From Hippopus hippopus (Eukaryota > Mollusca > Bivalvia > Cardiida > Cardiidae), in NCBI GenBank assembly GCA_946811185.2, contig OX328104.1, forward strand, positions 14,954,914 through 15,018,913: a stretch of DNA of 64,000 nt, in the 5' to 3' direction. Numbering within the stretch: the stretch's first letter is position 1; each line of letters starts with the position of its first letter. Below the pieces are notes generated by a model. That model ran no database searches. It was not told the DNA's origin and worked only from the letters and a program-made list of their open reading frames with translations. The translations under genes were made by a program, and so were the position numbers. Shown here one piece after another: positions 22,901 through 35,700 of this stretch.

Positions 22901-25900
22901 TCATTTTATCTAGTCTATCTCTTCAGTGGAGAATAATAACCACATGTAATTTGATGTTTAACCTTTCACAAGATGACAATTCTTTACACATGCACAAATT
23001 AAAAGCATTATTGCTGATGGTATAATAAATGTGGCTGTAATGCAGCAATTTGTCTTTGAAAATATAAAAAAAGTTATGGGAAAATGAGAATTACTTGTAA
23101 CCAGCATTTTCTCCTCTTCCTACAATGTTTTCATAAGCCTTCTTTTTTCAGACCAGACAACAAACAGACCCCAGCAGGTATAATTATTATCAAGATAAAG
23201 GGCTTGCATCTAGCGTACTGAGCGCTGATTGGTCCATTCCGTGTGAATAACAGAGAAAATAGAACATGTTCTATTTTCTCTGTTTTACAATTTTGCCAGC
23301 AAATCCCCCATTAAAATCAAGTTTACACGATGTGGACTAGGACTTATGCTGCAGTATTTATGAAAAAGCAGGTTGTGTAAATTGACCTTAACAAGTAATT
23401 TCTGATTCTGCCAATCATATTTACACATTTTCATATGTGTTTATACATTAAACCTTAAATCATGCTGAGCATCTGTAATTAACAAGGGTATTTTCAAAGT
23501 CATTTGTTATATACCTGGTTAACTCTTTATCAGACACAATATTATAGACCTGTCCAACAGAAAACCAATTGCAGATGACAAATTAAAAGTGGTTAGAATG
23601 ATGAAAGCGTAGAAAACTTGTGTGAAAAGGAGAAAATGCTGGTTGTGGGGTGTTAACACATGGGTTTGTTTGGTAGTTCTCAAGTTGTGATAAAAGTTGA
23701 CATTCAGTTTTCTGTAAGATTTGAAGAAGTCCAACAACTCTTACCTTTTCAGCAAGTTCTTTATATTTGGGCTCTAGATTTTTACAGTGTCCACACCATG
23801 GTGCATAAAATTCTATTAAAACATCTTTCTCATCTGTAACAATTTCATCAAAATTCTTCGCTACTACAACCTGTAAAATACAGAATAAAGTTAGTCTGTC
23901 ATAGATTCTTTCTATCACATAACTATCCTTATTTTCAGTGAAATACAGCTATTATACATTTTCTTATCTTCCACACCCTTGAGATAAGCAGATAGCCAAA
24001 TAGTGCCGTATTTGTTCTAAGCTTTTGTATAAGTTATTATACCCCTCAGTTCTTAAAGATTGCTGACCAAGATTTCTCTATGAGATTAACTTGCAAAATT
24101 TATGATAGTGACAAGCTGCTTGTATTTATTGGAGTTTAACACTCTTTTAAGAGCTTAGGTCATATCAGGGAGGTCAGTGCACCTACCCATGGATAATAAG
24201 GGAAAGGGGATATTTCTAGGCTACTGAAAAAGAGAAACTGACACCTCTCTTCTGGGAATTCCAGAGCAATATTTTTGCCAGCTTTTCTTAACATATCAGT
24301 GTAGATCCAGGATAATACACTTTGTGTAAGATCTAAATGGCAAACCATTAATTTGAGAATCTCCACAGTTTGTAAGATTTAACTATTTGTTACAATTTAA
24401 CTCTTTACCACACAATCCCAACTCTTAACGACCCTAAGAAATAACACTTTTGAAAACATTGTGGGAAAAGGAGAAAATGCTGGTAACCAGCATTTTCTCC
24501 TTTTACAACAATGTTTTCTACCCTTCCTAATTGGATTTTTATCATTATAACAATTTTTAATTTGTCGTCTGCAAACTCTTTCAATTTTGACAAGTTCAAA
24601 ATACTGTCGTTTGGTAAAGAGTTAAAACGAGCCTTTCACTTCCATGTGTAAGAGCTGTACTTAAGAATATTGAATCAACAAGTGATTGCTAACCTTGACA
24701 GCCTCCTGGCTTGTTGGTACAGGCTCAGATTTCATGTATGGCTCCAGTTTGTCATCTAACAAATCATTGGCAAACTGTTCTAGAGCATCCATACTGAAAA
24801 CAGACAACAGGTTCATGATCTAATACTTTGCAAAATTATATGAAATACAAACCAAAGATGGACTGTTTAGATTGATTGATTGATCGAATTGGAGTATAAC
24901 GCCGTTTTAACAGCTTAGGTCATATCACGGCGGTCAGTGCACCACGCATGTGTTTCCTGGCTTTCTCACACCAGTACTGACACAACATTCTTTACAAGTA
25001 AATCACTGACTACTTTCTCACATGCATCAGAGGTGGAAGGCCAAAAATCGCCGCAAAGAAAGTTTGCCTCAACTGGGAATCGAACTCAAAACCACAAGGT
25101 CACGAGTCCGATACGCTAACCACTGAGCCATCAGGGCGGGTGGACTGTTTAGAAACCAATTAGGTGATTGATTGATTGATTGATTGATTGTATGGTGTTT
25201 AACACCGTTTTCAACATTATTTCAGTTATATCGCAGCAGCCGGTGCACCTATCCAGGCTTTCCTGGAGTCTTTTAACACAAATGCCAAGTTTCAAGTCAA
25301 TCGGACTGGAGATGACAAAGTTATGCTCCGGACAAGCAGAAAATGCTGTAAAAATGACAAAGGGAAATAACTCAAAGACAGCACGAGGTAGAGTTATGCT
25401 TCTTTCGCACTGCACTCCGTATTATTGCAACAAACACAAATGCCAAGTTTCAAGTCAATCGGACTGGAGATGACAAAGTTATGCTCCAGACAAGCAGAAA
25501 ATGCTGTAAAAATGACGATCAAAGGGAAATAACTCAAAGACAGCATGAGGTAGAGTTATGCTTCTTTCACACTGCACTCCGTATTATTGCAACAAACACA
25601 CATGCTAAGTTTCAAGTCAATCGGACTGGAGACGACAAAGTTATGCTCCGGACAAAGAACTGGACGCCGCCCGCCCGCCGCCCGCCATGGGTGATCCCAA
25701 AATACGTCCCGTCTTCGACGGGCGTATAATAACTCAAAAATTAAGCAAGCAAGAGTTATTATTCATGTGCACTGCAATCCCCCTTGATGAGATCTATCAA
25801 TCCATGAAATTTGATAACCGTAGCTAGTATAATTTGGATATATGCTCCGGACAAAATTCATGTATGAAAAAATACAAAGGGCAATAACTCAAAAATTAAG

Positions 25901-28900
25901 CAAGGAAGAGTTATGATTCATTTGCACTGCACTCCCCCTTAATGAGATCTATCCACCCATGAAGTTTCATAACCGTAGCTAGCATAGTTTTGGAGATATG
26001 CTTTGGACAAAATTCAAGTATGAATATAAACAAAGGGAAATAACTCAAAAATTAAGTAAGCAAGAGTTATGATTCCTGTGCACTGCACTCCCCCTTGATA
26101 AGATCTATCCACCCATGAAGTTTCATAACCTTAGCTAGTATAGTCTTGGAGATATGCTCCGGACAAAATTCAAGTATGAAAAACAACAAAGGGCAATAAC
26201 TCAAAAATCAAGGAAGCAAGAGTTATGATTCCTGTGCACTGCACTCCCCCTTGATGAGATCTATCCACCCATGAAGTTTCATAACCATAGCTAGTATAGT
26301 TTTGGAGATATGCTCCGGACAAAATTCAAGTATGAAAAACAACAAAGTGCAATAACTCAAAAATTAAGCAAGCGAGAGTTATGATTCCTGTGCACTGCAC
26401 TCCGCCTTGATGAGACCTATCCACCCATGAAATTTCATAACCGTAGCTAGCATAGTTTTGGAGATATGCTCCGGACAAAGAATGGGGACGCCGCCCGCCG
26501 TTCCGCCCGCCCGCCCGCCACGGGTGATCCCATAATACGTCCCGTCTTCGACGGACGTATAAAAAGGAGAAAATGCTGATAACCAGCATTTCCTTCTTTT
26601 TCCACAATGTTTTCAAGTCCTCTATTTTATGGTCGTTGAAACTAGGGATTGTGTGGTAATGGGTTATTTGATGAAGAAAACATTGTTTGGAAAGTAGGAG
26701 ATAACTACGACAATTAGTGTGCCTATTTCCATAGTTTTTCCTAAACAATCAACTGTAGGGTCTCTAGAAGTCATATTTGTACAGTAATAGAATAACCTTT
26801 TACTACAAAATGCTAACTTATAACAACCCTGAGGAAGAGGCCTTTTGAAAACATTGTGGGCAATGGAGAAAATGCTGGTAACCAGCATTTTCTCCTTTTC
26901 CCACAATGTTTTCTACCATATCTAAGAAAAATCGCATCATTTGAGCCACATCGAAATTGTTGTCTGTAAATGTGTTCAATTTGGACAGGTCTAAAATTTG
27001 TCGTCTGGTAGAGTTAAATTTGTCATTTAACTCTTTACCAAAAGACAAAATTTCAGACTTGTCCAAACTGAAAACATTTTCTTCAGACAAATAAAAAGGG
27101 GCTCAAACGATGGAATTTGTCTTTAAAGAGTCATAAACATTGCAAGAAAAGGCAAAAATGTTGGTTATCAGCATTTAAACCTTTTTCTACAATGTTTTCA
27201 AAAGCTTTCTATGAGAGATGACATGTGAAGAACCGGTTTGAAAATAGCAAGGAAACATGGATATGTGAGCTGTCACCATAAAATACTTTTGATATGGTAT
27301 TAATCACCACATTTTGAATCTGAAAGCTGAAGAGTGGGGAAAAAAAATAGCATATGTACGTTTTCTAATTTCAAATCATTATCATAATAATTTTAAATCC
27401 ATGAAAATAATCTCATAAATACAAAAAGTCTGGTCTTATGTCAGATCTATATGGTACATAATAAAATATCATAGGGATACTGTTATGATCAAACAACCTG
27501 GGTTTAAATTCCAGTCCATAATCATGTGGATACATGTATATCATAAACATTGCTGGGGTCCGTTTGTGAATATAACATCACGTAATACAGCAAAGATACC
27601 CGATGGGCGGCTTATCAAATAGTGAGACTCAGCCATCATCGGAAAACTCCGGCACAGTCTGAACAACCATGGAAAAAGAAAAAATTAGCATAGGAGCATT
27701 AAAAAACTGTAAAAAGGACCAAAAGTTTATTTCTTTATAAGATTCAAACTTATACCAATTTAAAGAGTAGTACGTAAGCTTTCTGAATTTACTTGAGATA
27801 ATTTTGACATTTTACCTCAAAGAAGTAATTTCAACAAATATTTCACTTTTTAACATCAGAAATGTATTTTTCTTCTTCATTCTTTATAAACCATACATAC
27901 AATTTTGAAGTTAAAAAAGGACCAAAAGTTTCTTATATAAAATTTATAAATCTAAGTACATTTGAAAGAGCATAATTTGAATTTTCTTAGCTCACTTAAG
28001 ATAATTTTCAATTCAGAAAATTGATGAAGTTATACTTGTTTATCTACTGGGGCCCTTCATAATTCTACACGTCTATAAAAAAAAAAAATACAGGTAAAAT
28101 AGGCAGATATCCATTTTTACATGTCTGCGAAAGTTGACAATGTTTAGAAGCATTTGCAGATGACACGAGATATGGCTAAAACAGCAGGATTTGTCTTTAA
28201 CCCTTTACCATACAATCCCGACTTTTAACCACCCTGAAAAAGAAGCCTTTTGAAAACACTGTGAAAAAAGGAGAAAATGCTGGTAACCAGCATTTTCTCC
28301 TTTTCCCACAAGGTTTTCTACCCTTCCCAAAACAACTTCAAAATTTGAGTCACATTTGTCGTCAGCATTTTCTACTTTTCCGATGTTGTTTTGGAAATTT
28401 TTACTCCCTAAGGTCATTTGAACATGGAGTTGTTTGATATGGGTTGAGTTTTCAATACTTCTGAAAATTCACCGCTCTCTGGTTTCAGTTGAAACGCAAG
28501 TAGCAACATTGCAGAGAAATTAATTTTATAAAAACTATGAAAAACACAGTTGGAAAAGGAGCTTATGATTTAAAAATGCATGTATCTACGTGTTTTTAAA
28601 AATCTGTCTACTACAAGGGCTTTCTTACTCATTTTTGATTTGTTTGAACAGCATTTTCAACATTACAATTCACTTATTCACCGACTCAGTGACAATTTCT
28701 TTATTCGTGTATGTTCTAGGCTTAATGGACACTAGGCTCGGGTTCTGTTGTGTCTTGGCCAAGGACACATTTCTAAAGAAAATCAAATTACAGTTTTTGC
28801 ATGACAACGCAGACAGGGCTACAACAATACCTCGACATTTTCTTCGAAAACAGCTGAGCTAAAAATAGTCTTCCGGAGGCAACATGAATAGGTGAAATCT

Positions 28901-31900
28901 ACTTGATTGTTGATTGATTGATTGTATGGTGTTTAACGCCGTTTTCAACATTATTTCAGTTATATCGCAGCGGCCAGTGCACCTATCTATGCGTTCCCAG
29001 AGTCTCTTTTACCAGTATTTCGCACTAGAAATCTACTCGAAAACACACACACTTTATTAACCCTTTACCAAACAATCCCTTTTCACGACCCCGAGATAGA
29101 AGGCTTTTGAAAACATTGTGGGAAAAGGAGTAAATGCTGGTAACCAGCACTTTCTCCTTTTCCCACGATATTTTCTACCCTGCTGGAAACAAATTCCAAT
29201 TTTTTAGTTTAGTTTATTTTGTTGTCTGCTAGTGCTTTCAATTTGGACAAGGCTAAAATTCAGTTGTGTGGTAAAGGGTTAACTCTTTCCAAGACGTTGA
29301 AATTAAGATTCATCTTTATTTAAATGCGCAGACAAATTTCATGTTAGCTCCTTACAAAACGACAAAATTTTAGACTTGTCAAAGTTAATAGCATCTGCAG
29401 ACGACAAATTATATGCAATTAAAATATTTGAATTTGCTTTTGAAAATTAAGATAACATTGTGGGAAAAGGAGAAAATGCTGGTTAACCAGCATTTTCTCC
29501 TTTTCCCACAATGTCTTCAAAAAGCCATTTTCAAAGGGGTCGTTAAAAGTCGGTGTGGTAAAAGATTAACTGACGAGATTTGTCTTTGAAACTCTGGAAA
29601 ATGGAGAGCTCTTTCTCATGGTCGATAACCCCAGGATTGTTGGTAAATGATTTTAACTCATGAAGCCTCTCGCTTTACCCCAGACCTGCCGTACCATGAC
29701 ATAAGCTCCCTGGCATCTGCCAGATGAGCTAGTAAAAGTAGACGAGAAGTTATTAAAATAATTTTATTATCAATATGATATCTCCACATAACATGATCTT
29801 ACAATATGAGCTTACTTTGCTGGTTATAGTATGGTGTAACTCTTAAACAATTAGTGCCATATACATATGAGCCATGCTCTGTGAAAAGGAGGATTGATGC
29901 ATCTGCAAAAAGTCTTGACCCAAGTCAGCCTGCACAGTCTGCACAAGGTGACATATGTTGATACTTTTTGCTATATGTAAATTTTCTGCATGTTCAAGGA
30001 CAATTCTTCCTCATATTTCAGTCGGTTCTAAATCAAAATGAATTTTATGGATCAACAATTAAGTGATGACTTAGTTATTATGTTCCATGGCAGAGATGCA
30101 TTAAACCCCTTTTCACAGAGCGAGAATCATTTAACCCTTTACCACACAATCCCAACTTTTAACGACCCTGACAGAAAAGGCTTTTGAAAACATTGTGGGA
30201 AAAGGAGAAAATGCTGGTAACCAGCATTTTCTACTTTTCCCACAATGTTTTCTACCCTTTCCTAATCAAATGTCATTTTTTGAGTAGCATTTATTTTGTC
30301 GTCTGCAACTGCTTCGGATTTGTCGTTTGGTAAAGAGTTAATGCAACTACACTGGTGTCTTTCGGCACCAGAAAGAAGTACTTTAAAATTTGTTTTATCC
30401 AAAGAATCTCACAAAATTAGATATCTGACAGTATAGATCAAGGATCAGACTGCACATTTCGTGATGTCTGATCATGGTCTTCAATGGCTTAAAACATTTT
30501 AAGGGATATAACATAATCCGTAACTCTATCATACAACAAAATTTTAGACCTGTCCAAATTGAAAGCATGTACAGACAGCAAAAAAAAAAAAAATGTGATT
30601 TAAATGGTGCGATTTTTCTTTACATGGTAGAACACATTTTGGGATCACCATCTACTCTGATAAACAAAAAATCTAGTCGTATTATGAGGTCAGATTACAA
30701 GTCAGATGGGATAAAATTTATTTGAGCCATGCTCTGGCAAAAGATAGTTTAATGCAACTCAGTGATGCATAATACTAAGCAAGTCATCACATAATTATGG
30801 ATCCATAAAATTCATTTTGCCCAACAACCAACTAAACCCCGAGATCTAGTAGTCTTTGAAAATGCAGAAAATTTGCGAACAGCAAATAGTTTCTATGCAA
30901 GTCAGCCTGCACGGACTGCATAGGCTGACCTGGGTTGATACTGTTTGCAGATGCACTAAACCTCCTTTTCAAAGAGCATAGCTCACTTGCTTTTGGCAAA
31001 GGTGATTTTTTTTCCACAACGAAAAAAAAAAACATGTACAATGAATGAAAAAACTCTCTACCTTCCTTACCAATTACATTACAAAAGAAATCTGTAGAGC
31101 AACATAAATCTATACATTTTTTTTCCTCTTGCACCAAAGACATACTCAAAAACAAATACAGAAATTGCTATAGTTTGGCCATATCTTCACTTGACGCTAC
31201 GTTCTCTTGCAGACCTTTATTCTATAACAAACAACAAAGACGTTTTTCAATGATGAAGGTTGTTTGGGAAAAAAAATGCAGAAATAGGAAAAAATGGTGC
31301 AAACCTTTTTTTAATTTCCCGCTTTTTTTTTTCTTTTATACCCTACCGTTAATACGACAAATCCCATCATTAATGTCACACTTACATTGTTGTGTGCAAA
31401 CGCTTTTAAGTTGGATGAGTCTAAGATATTGCTGTCAAGTAAAGAGTTAAAAATTAGACACAACCGTTTCAGAAACATTAAGGGACTTAAATTTCAAATT
31501 TTTGACTGTTTTAGCAGTCATGTCTAAACTAGCAGACGTGATAGATCAAAGATTAGACTGCATGTTTTGTTAGATCTAATCTTGATAAAAAAAAAAAAAA
31601 AAAAAAAAAAATAAATTGTGGAAAGTGCTTCAACCCTTTACCACACAATCTTGAGTTTTAACGACCCTGATAAAGAAAGCCTTTGCAAAATCATGAGAAA
31701 AGGAAAAATAATGCTGGTTACCGGCATTTTTCTCCTTTTCCCATAATGTTTCTAATCTATCAAAGGCATATCCCAGAAGTTAAGATAGATCTAAATTGCC
31801 TTCTGCAAATGGTTTTTATTTGGATGAGTCTAAAACTTTGTCATCTGGTAAAGGGTTAAGGGTTTATTTCAAATCTCATTCCACTACACTTCAGTTTCTA

Positions 31901-32680
31901 GTCATTGTTTTTCAATCAAGAAGATCCAACAATTTTTGCCCAAGGTCATGATCTAAATATTTATGACAAAAATATTTTGTGAAAGCATGATTTTTCAGAG
32001 TACTCTCTCTCCCTCTCACATTGAATGATTGAATGTATGGTGTTTTGTACCACTTTAACATTATTTCTGTCATATCATGACAACAGCTCACTTTGTGTCT
32101 TGGGTTTCATCAATACTAGGCTATAGCACAGTGGCTTGTCCAAGGACACTTCAAAGAAAACCCAAGCACACCCAAGAGAGGATTAAACCAAGGGACTGCA
32201 AATCCTACACCTTCATCACTAAGCCAAGCAAGGCCCCTCTTTCTCACTGAAAGTACCTTTCAAATAACAAACATTTATACCTAGTGATAGTGCCTGCAGA
32301 ACTTCCATTAACAAATTCATAGTTCTATATTGTCAGTGCTTCACTAACAAACGCGTATCAATAATTCCAAACCCACATGATACAAGTTTTGAATGATTAT
32401 TTACAACAGGTTCCCATCCACACTGATCCAAACTCACTCACACTTAACCATTAGAGCACTGAAATAATGACATGGACCTTTTCAACTTGGAAAAATAGCC
32501 AAAATTTTGCAATTTCAAGGTTGTTTTTGTGAGAATGTTACAAAGTATACAAGTGTAGATCAAAGGTCAGACTGCACAAGTTCTGAGCAGTCTGATCTTG
32601 ATCTACACTGTCTGCAAAAGCAAAATAAGTTGTGCTCAGCACTCTAATGATTGACATGTATCTCAGACAATGGTTGGTGT

Positions 32681-32794
32681 TTACAAGTCTGTTTTCGGAG
32701 ATTTCTTCTTCTTGCCATCTCTTGAATATTTTTCTAGTCCATCTGTACTCTCCTTAGCCAGGTATTTGACAAAGTCTTTGACTTCTCTGCCACC
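32681..32794 (-). CDS. PDIA3: PDIA3 terminal coding exon E with KTDL, copy 3
   Basis: The coding part is 114 bp with TAA at 32681-32683. It reads [20 protein letters not shown], then [21 protein letters not shown]. It contains the last a' helix, a basic tail and a C-terminal KTDL that resembles KDEL-type ER retrieval signals (vertebrate PDIA3 ends QEDL). Acceptor tataacag. The identical copy is at 18110-18223; copy 1 lacks this exon. I could not place a polyadenylation site with confidence. Confidence 0.92.
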   Translation of the reverse strand, partial: GGREVKDFVKYLAKESTDGLEKYSRDGKKKKSPKTDL

Positions 32795-35700
32795 CTGTTA
32801 TAATAGACATGTCTCTTATTAGCACAAGGAAAACCTATCAGGTGTAATCACAAAAATAATAAATGAACAAGATGTCTGTCTGTAAAACAGTCATGCCCCC
32901 CTACTGCCACATTGATACAGGAAGTGGCACAGTTCATAAACTGATATCAAAAGAATTGATTGGGAAATATCGATGTCATCTTTTTGATTTATAGCCCACT
33001 TCAATTGTTAAACGTGATAATCTGTCAACAGTTCGCATAATTATACACACCGCCATGTGTATACATACAAGATTGTAAACAGTCGCCGATACACAGACTG
33101 GGTTATCGATTTTCTTTTCGGCACGCGCGTTCGACTTCCGCTTTTTTCCAGTCGACTTCGATGCTTACTACGTCCCCAATAATACGCGAATAAAATGTTG
33201 GAGCCACAAATTGAGCCACAAATCATAATTTTTGAGAGACTTTAATTTTTTTTGAGCAAATGGCTCAAGTGGTGAACGGCAGCGCGGGCCCTGAATCATC
33301 TGGTGGTCACTGTGACCTTGACTTTTCACAGATTAACCTTAAAATCGATAGGGATCATTTACACTCCAAGATGAATATCTGTACAGAATTTGAAGGACCT
33401 AGGTCAATTCTGTGTGTAGTTATCATCTGGACAAGGTTTGGTCTATATATCATTAAGGTGAAGGCCACTGTGACATTGACCTTTGATGGATTAATCTCAA
33501 AATCAATAGGGATCATTTACACTCCAAGATGAATATCTGTAGAGAATTTGAAGAACCTATGTCAATTCTGTGTCTAGTTATCATCTGGACAAGGTTAGGT
33601 CTAAATATCATTAAGTTGAAGGCCACTGCGGCCTTGACCTTTGATGGATTAATCTCAAAATCGATAGGGATCATCTGCACTCCGAGACGAATGTCTGTGC
33701 CAAATTTGACGAATCTAGGTCAATTCTGTGTCTAGTTATCATCCGGACAAGGTTTGGTCTATATATCAACATGTTGACGGTCACTGTGACCTTGACCTTT
33801 GACCGATTGACCTCAAATCAATAGGGATCATCTGCACTCCGAGACGCATGTCTGTGCCAAATTTGACGAACCTAGGTCAATTTTGTGTCTAGTTATCATC
33901 CGGACAAGGTTTGGTCTATATATCAACATGTTGACGGTCACTGTGACCTTGACCTTTGACCTCAAAATCAATAGGGATCATCTACACTCCGAGACGCATG
34001 TCTGTGCCAAATTTGACAAACCTAGGTCAATTCTGTGTCTAGTTATTATCCAGACAAGGTTTGGTCTACTGACCGACAGACTGACCAACATGTGCAAAGC
34101 AATATACCCCCACTTCGTTGAAGGGGGGCATAATCACATTCTGTGAAACGGGAGCTTAATGTATCTGCTAAAAGTATCTACCCATGTCAGCCTACCATGT
34201 TCGTGCAGACTGACATGAGTTGAAACTTTTTGCTACTGGTAAATCTCTGCATGACAAAAGACCATTCTACCGCCTGATTCACTCAATTGTTGGACTAAAT
34301 GGATTTTATGGATTTTATAACATTTCAACTTTTCGACCTAAATACCAAAGTACCTGGCAAGCAGACATTCAGTAACAATCAGTAGTTAAACAACTAACCA
34401 GCTATAAAAACAGCAATGTTTTATGAAGACCCGCCACCCCTTTGGACTCGAACTACCAGCTTTTTTAGGCAGATGCCTAAACCATTCAGCTAGGCAAGTA
34501 TTATAAACAATGAAATATAGCTCAAGGCTTACAAATTTTCTAATCTGCTGTTAGCTTCTGTAATTTATTCATGAAGTAGACTAGCATCATTTGAACACAG
34601 CAAAAGATCAGTTCGTAGCTCTGGTTACCCATCACAACAATATATCCCACTTTCTGTAAATGTATCAATTTACTTTTGGCAACATTTTGACAAATAAAGA
34701 AACAGATAAAGATGTTCAGAGAGTAACCACTGGTGTTACTCTCTATGCTATCAGGACTTGGCTCACATAGAATATAAAGAAGTAGTCTCTGAATACTAAA
34801 ATATCACTAAAGGCTCATTTGTTTAAATTGGTTTTGGCGGCAACATCTCAATCTACTCTTTTCTAGGTCTAAACGGAACCTGACTAGGAATGTGAAGCAT
34901 CTTATCCAAGGACACTTAAACATGGCAAGTGCAGTCTGCAGGCATCAAAACAAGTTTTACCAACTTCAAATCCCTAGACTTAACCACAAAGCCATATAGG
35001 AACCTTGAGCTACACTATGTACCATTACATCTGATATATGATATGATATAAACAAGAGCATCCCATGCAGGTGCCAATACTCAGCTGCAGTTGCTTTTAG
35101 TGAAAACTCAGCTGCAGTTGCTTTTAGTGAAAATTCTAAGTCGAAAAAGTAACTGTGTCAAAAGTATTTTGGTTACCTGTCCGTGTCGTATGGGTTCCCT
35201 TTTGATGGGAAACAAGTAGTCCAAGTTTGAAGTAAATATCTTCAGTAAAGACAGAGATATTGTAAAATGTCAAAGCTATTGTACACAAGAATAAGATGAC
35301 TCCAGGACTATGACAAATAAAACATCAAAGTTTTTTGAAATTATATGTCAAAAAGGGGAATCAGTGTCACAAATATTTCAATGGTTACCTGCTCCTGTGG
35401 TATGGCTTCCCCTTTTTGATAGCTAACAACTTTTGTGAGTTTGAAGTTAATATCTTCTGTAATGACATATTAAAACATGTCAAATGTTTTTGCAGGAAAA
35501 TGACACAGACGAAACTAGGGCTACAATGATACCTCGCTGTTTTCTTAGAATACATCCGAGATAAAAATACAAGTTCTTCTTCTTTCTGAAAGAACTGCAC
35601 ATACCTCATATCTTTTGGGCGAAGATCCTTTAGGTTTGAAATAAATAGTTGGGAATCTGTAATGGATAAGGAAGTATAATTAAATCTTTACCAGACCTGT

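Larger units (their letters stand above)
18110..24793 (-). pseudogene. PDIA3: PDIA3 3' gene fragment, copy 2 (exons A-E)
   Basis: This is an orphan tandem copy of the last five coding exons: A 24694-24793, B 23745-23870 (CGHC), C 22186-22265, D 21034-21085, E 18110-18223 (KTDL-stop). All splice sites and reading frames are intact and I see no coding difference from copy 3. It has no upstream exons or evident promoter of its own. It is either a non-functional fragment, a source of alternative 3' exons for the gene to its right, or an assembly duplication. I call it a pseudogene only because it cannot encode a protein independently. Confidence 0.75.
10705..25275. repeat. Tandem 14.57-kb unit, copy 2
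   Basis: This 14,571-bp unit is delimited by identical junctions at 10704/10705 and 25275/25276, where a SINE ending ...ggagtctttta is fused to acacaaatgccaag. It matches copy 3 essentially base for base; the only difference I found is a 4-bp tttc present here near 23908 and absent in copy 3. Confidence 0.96.
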
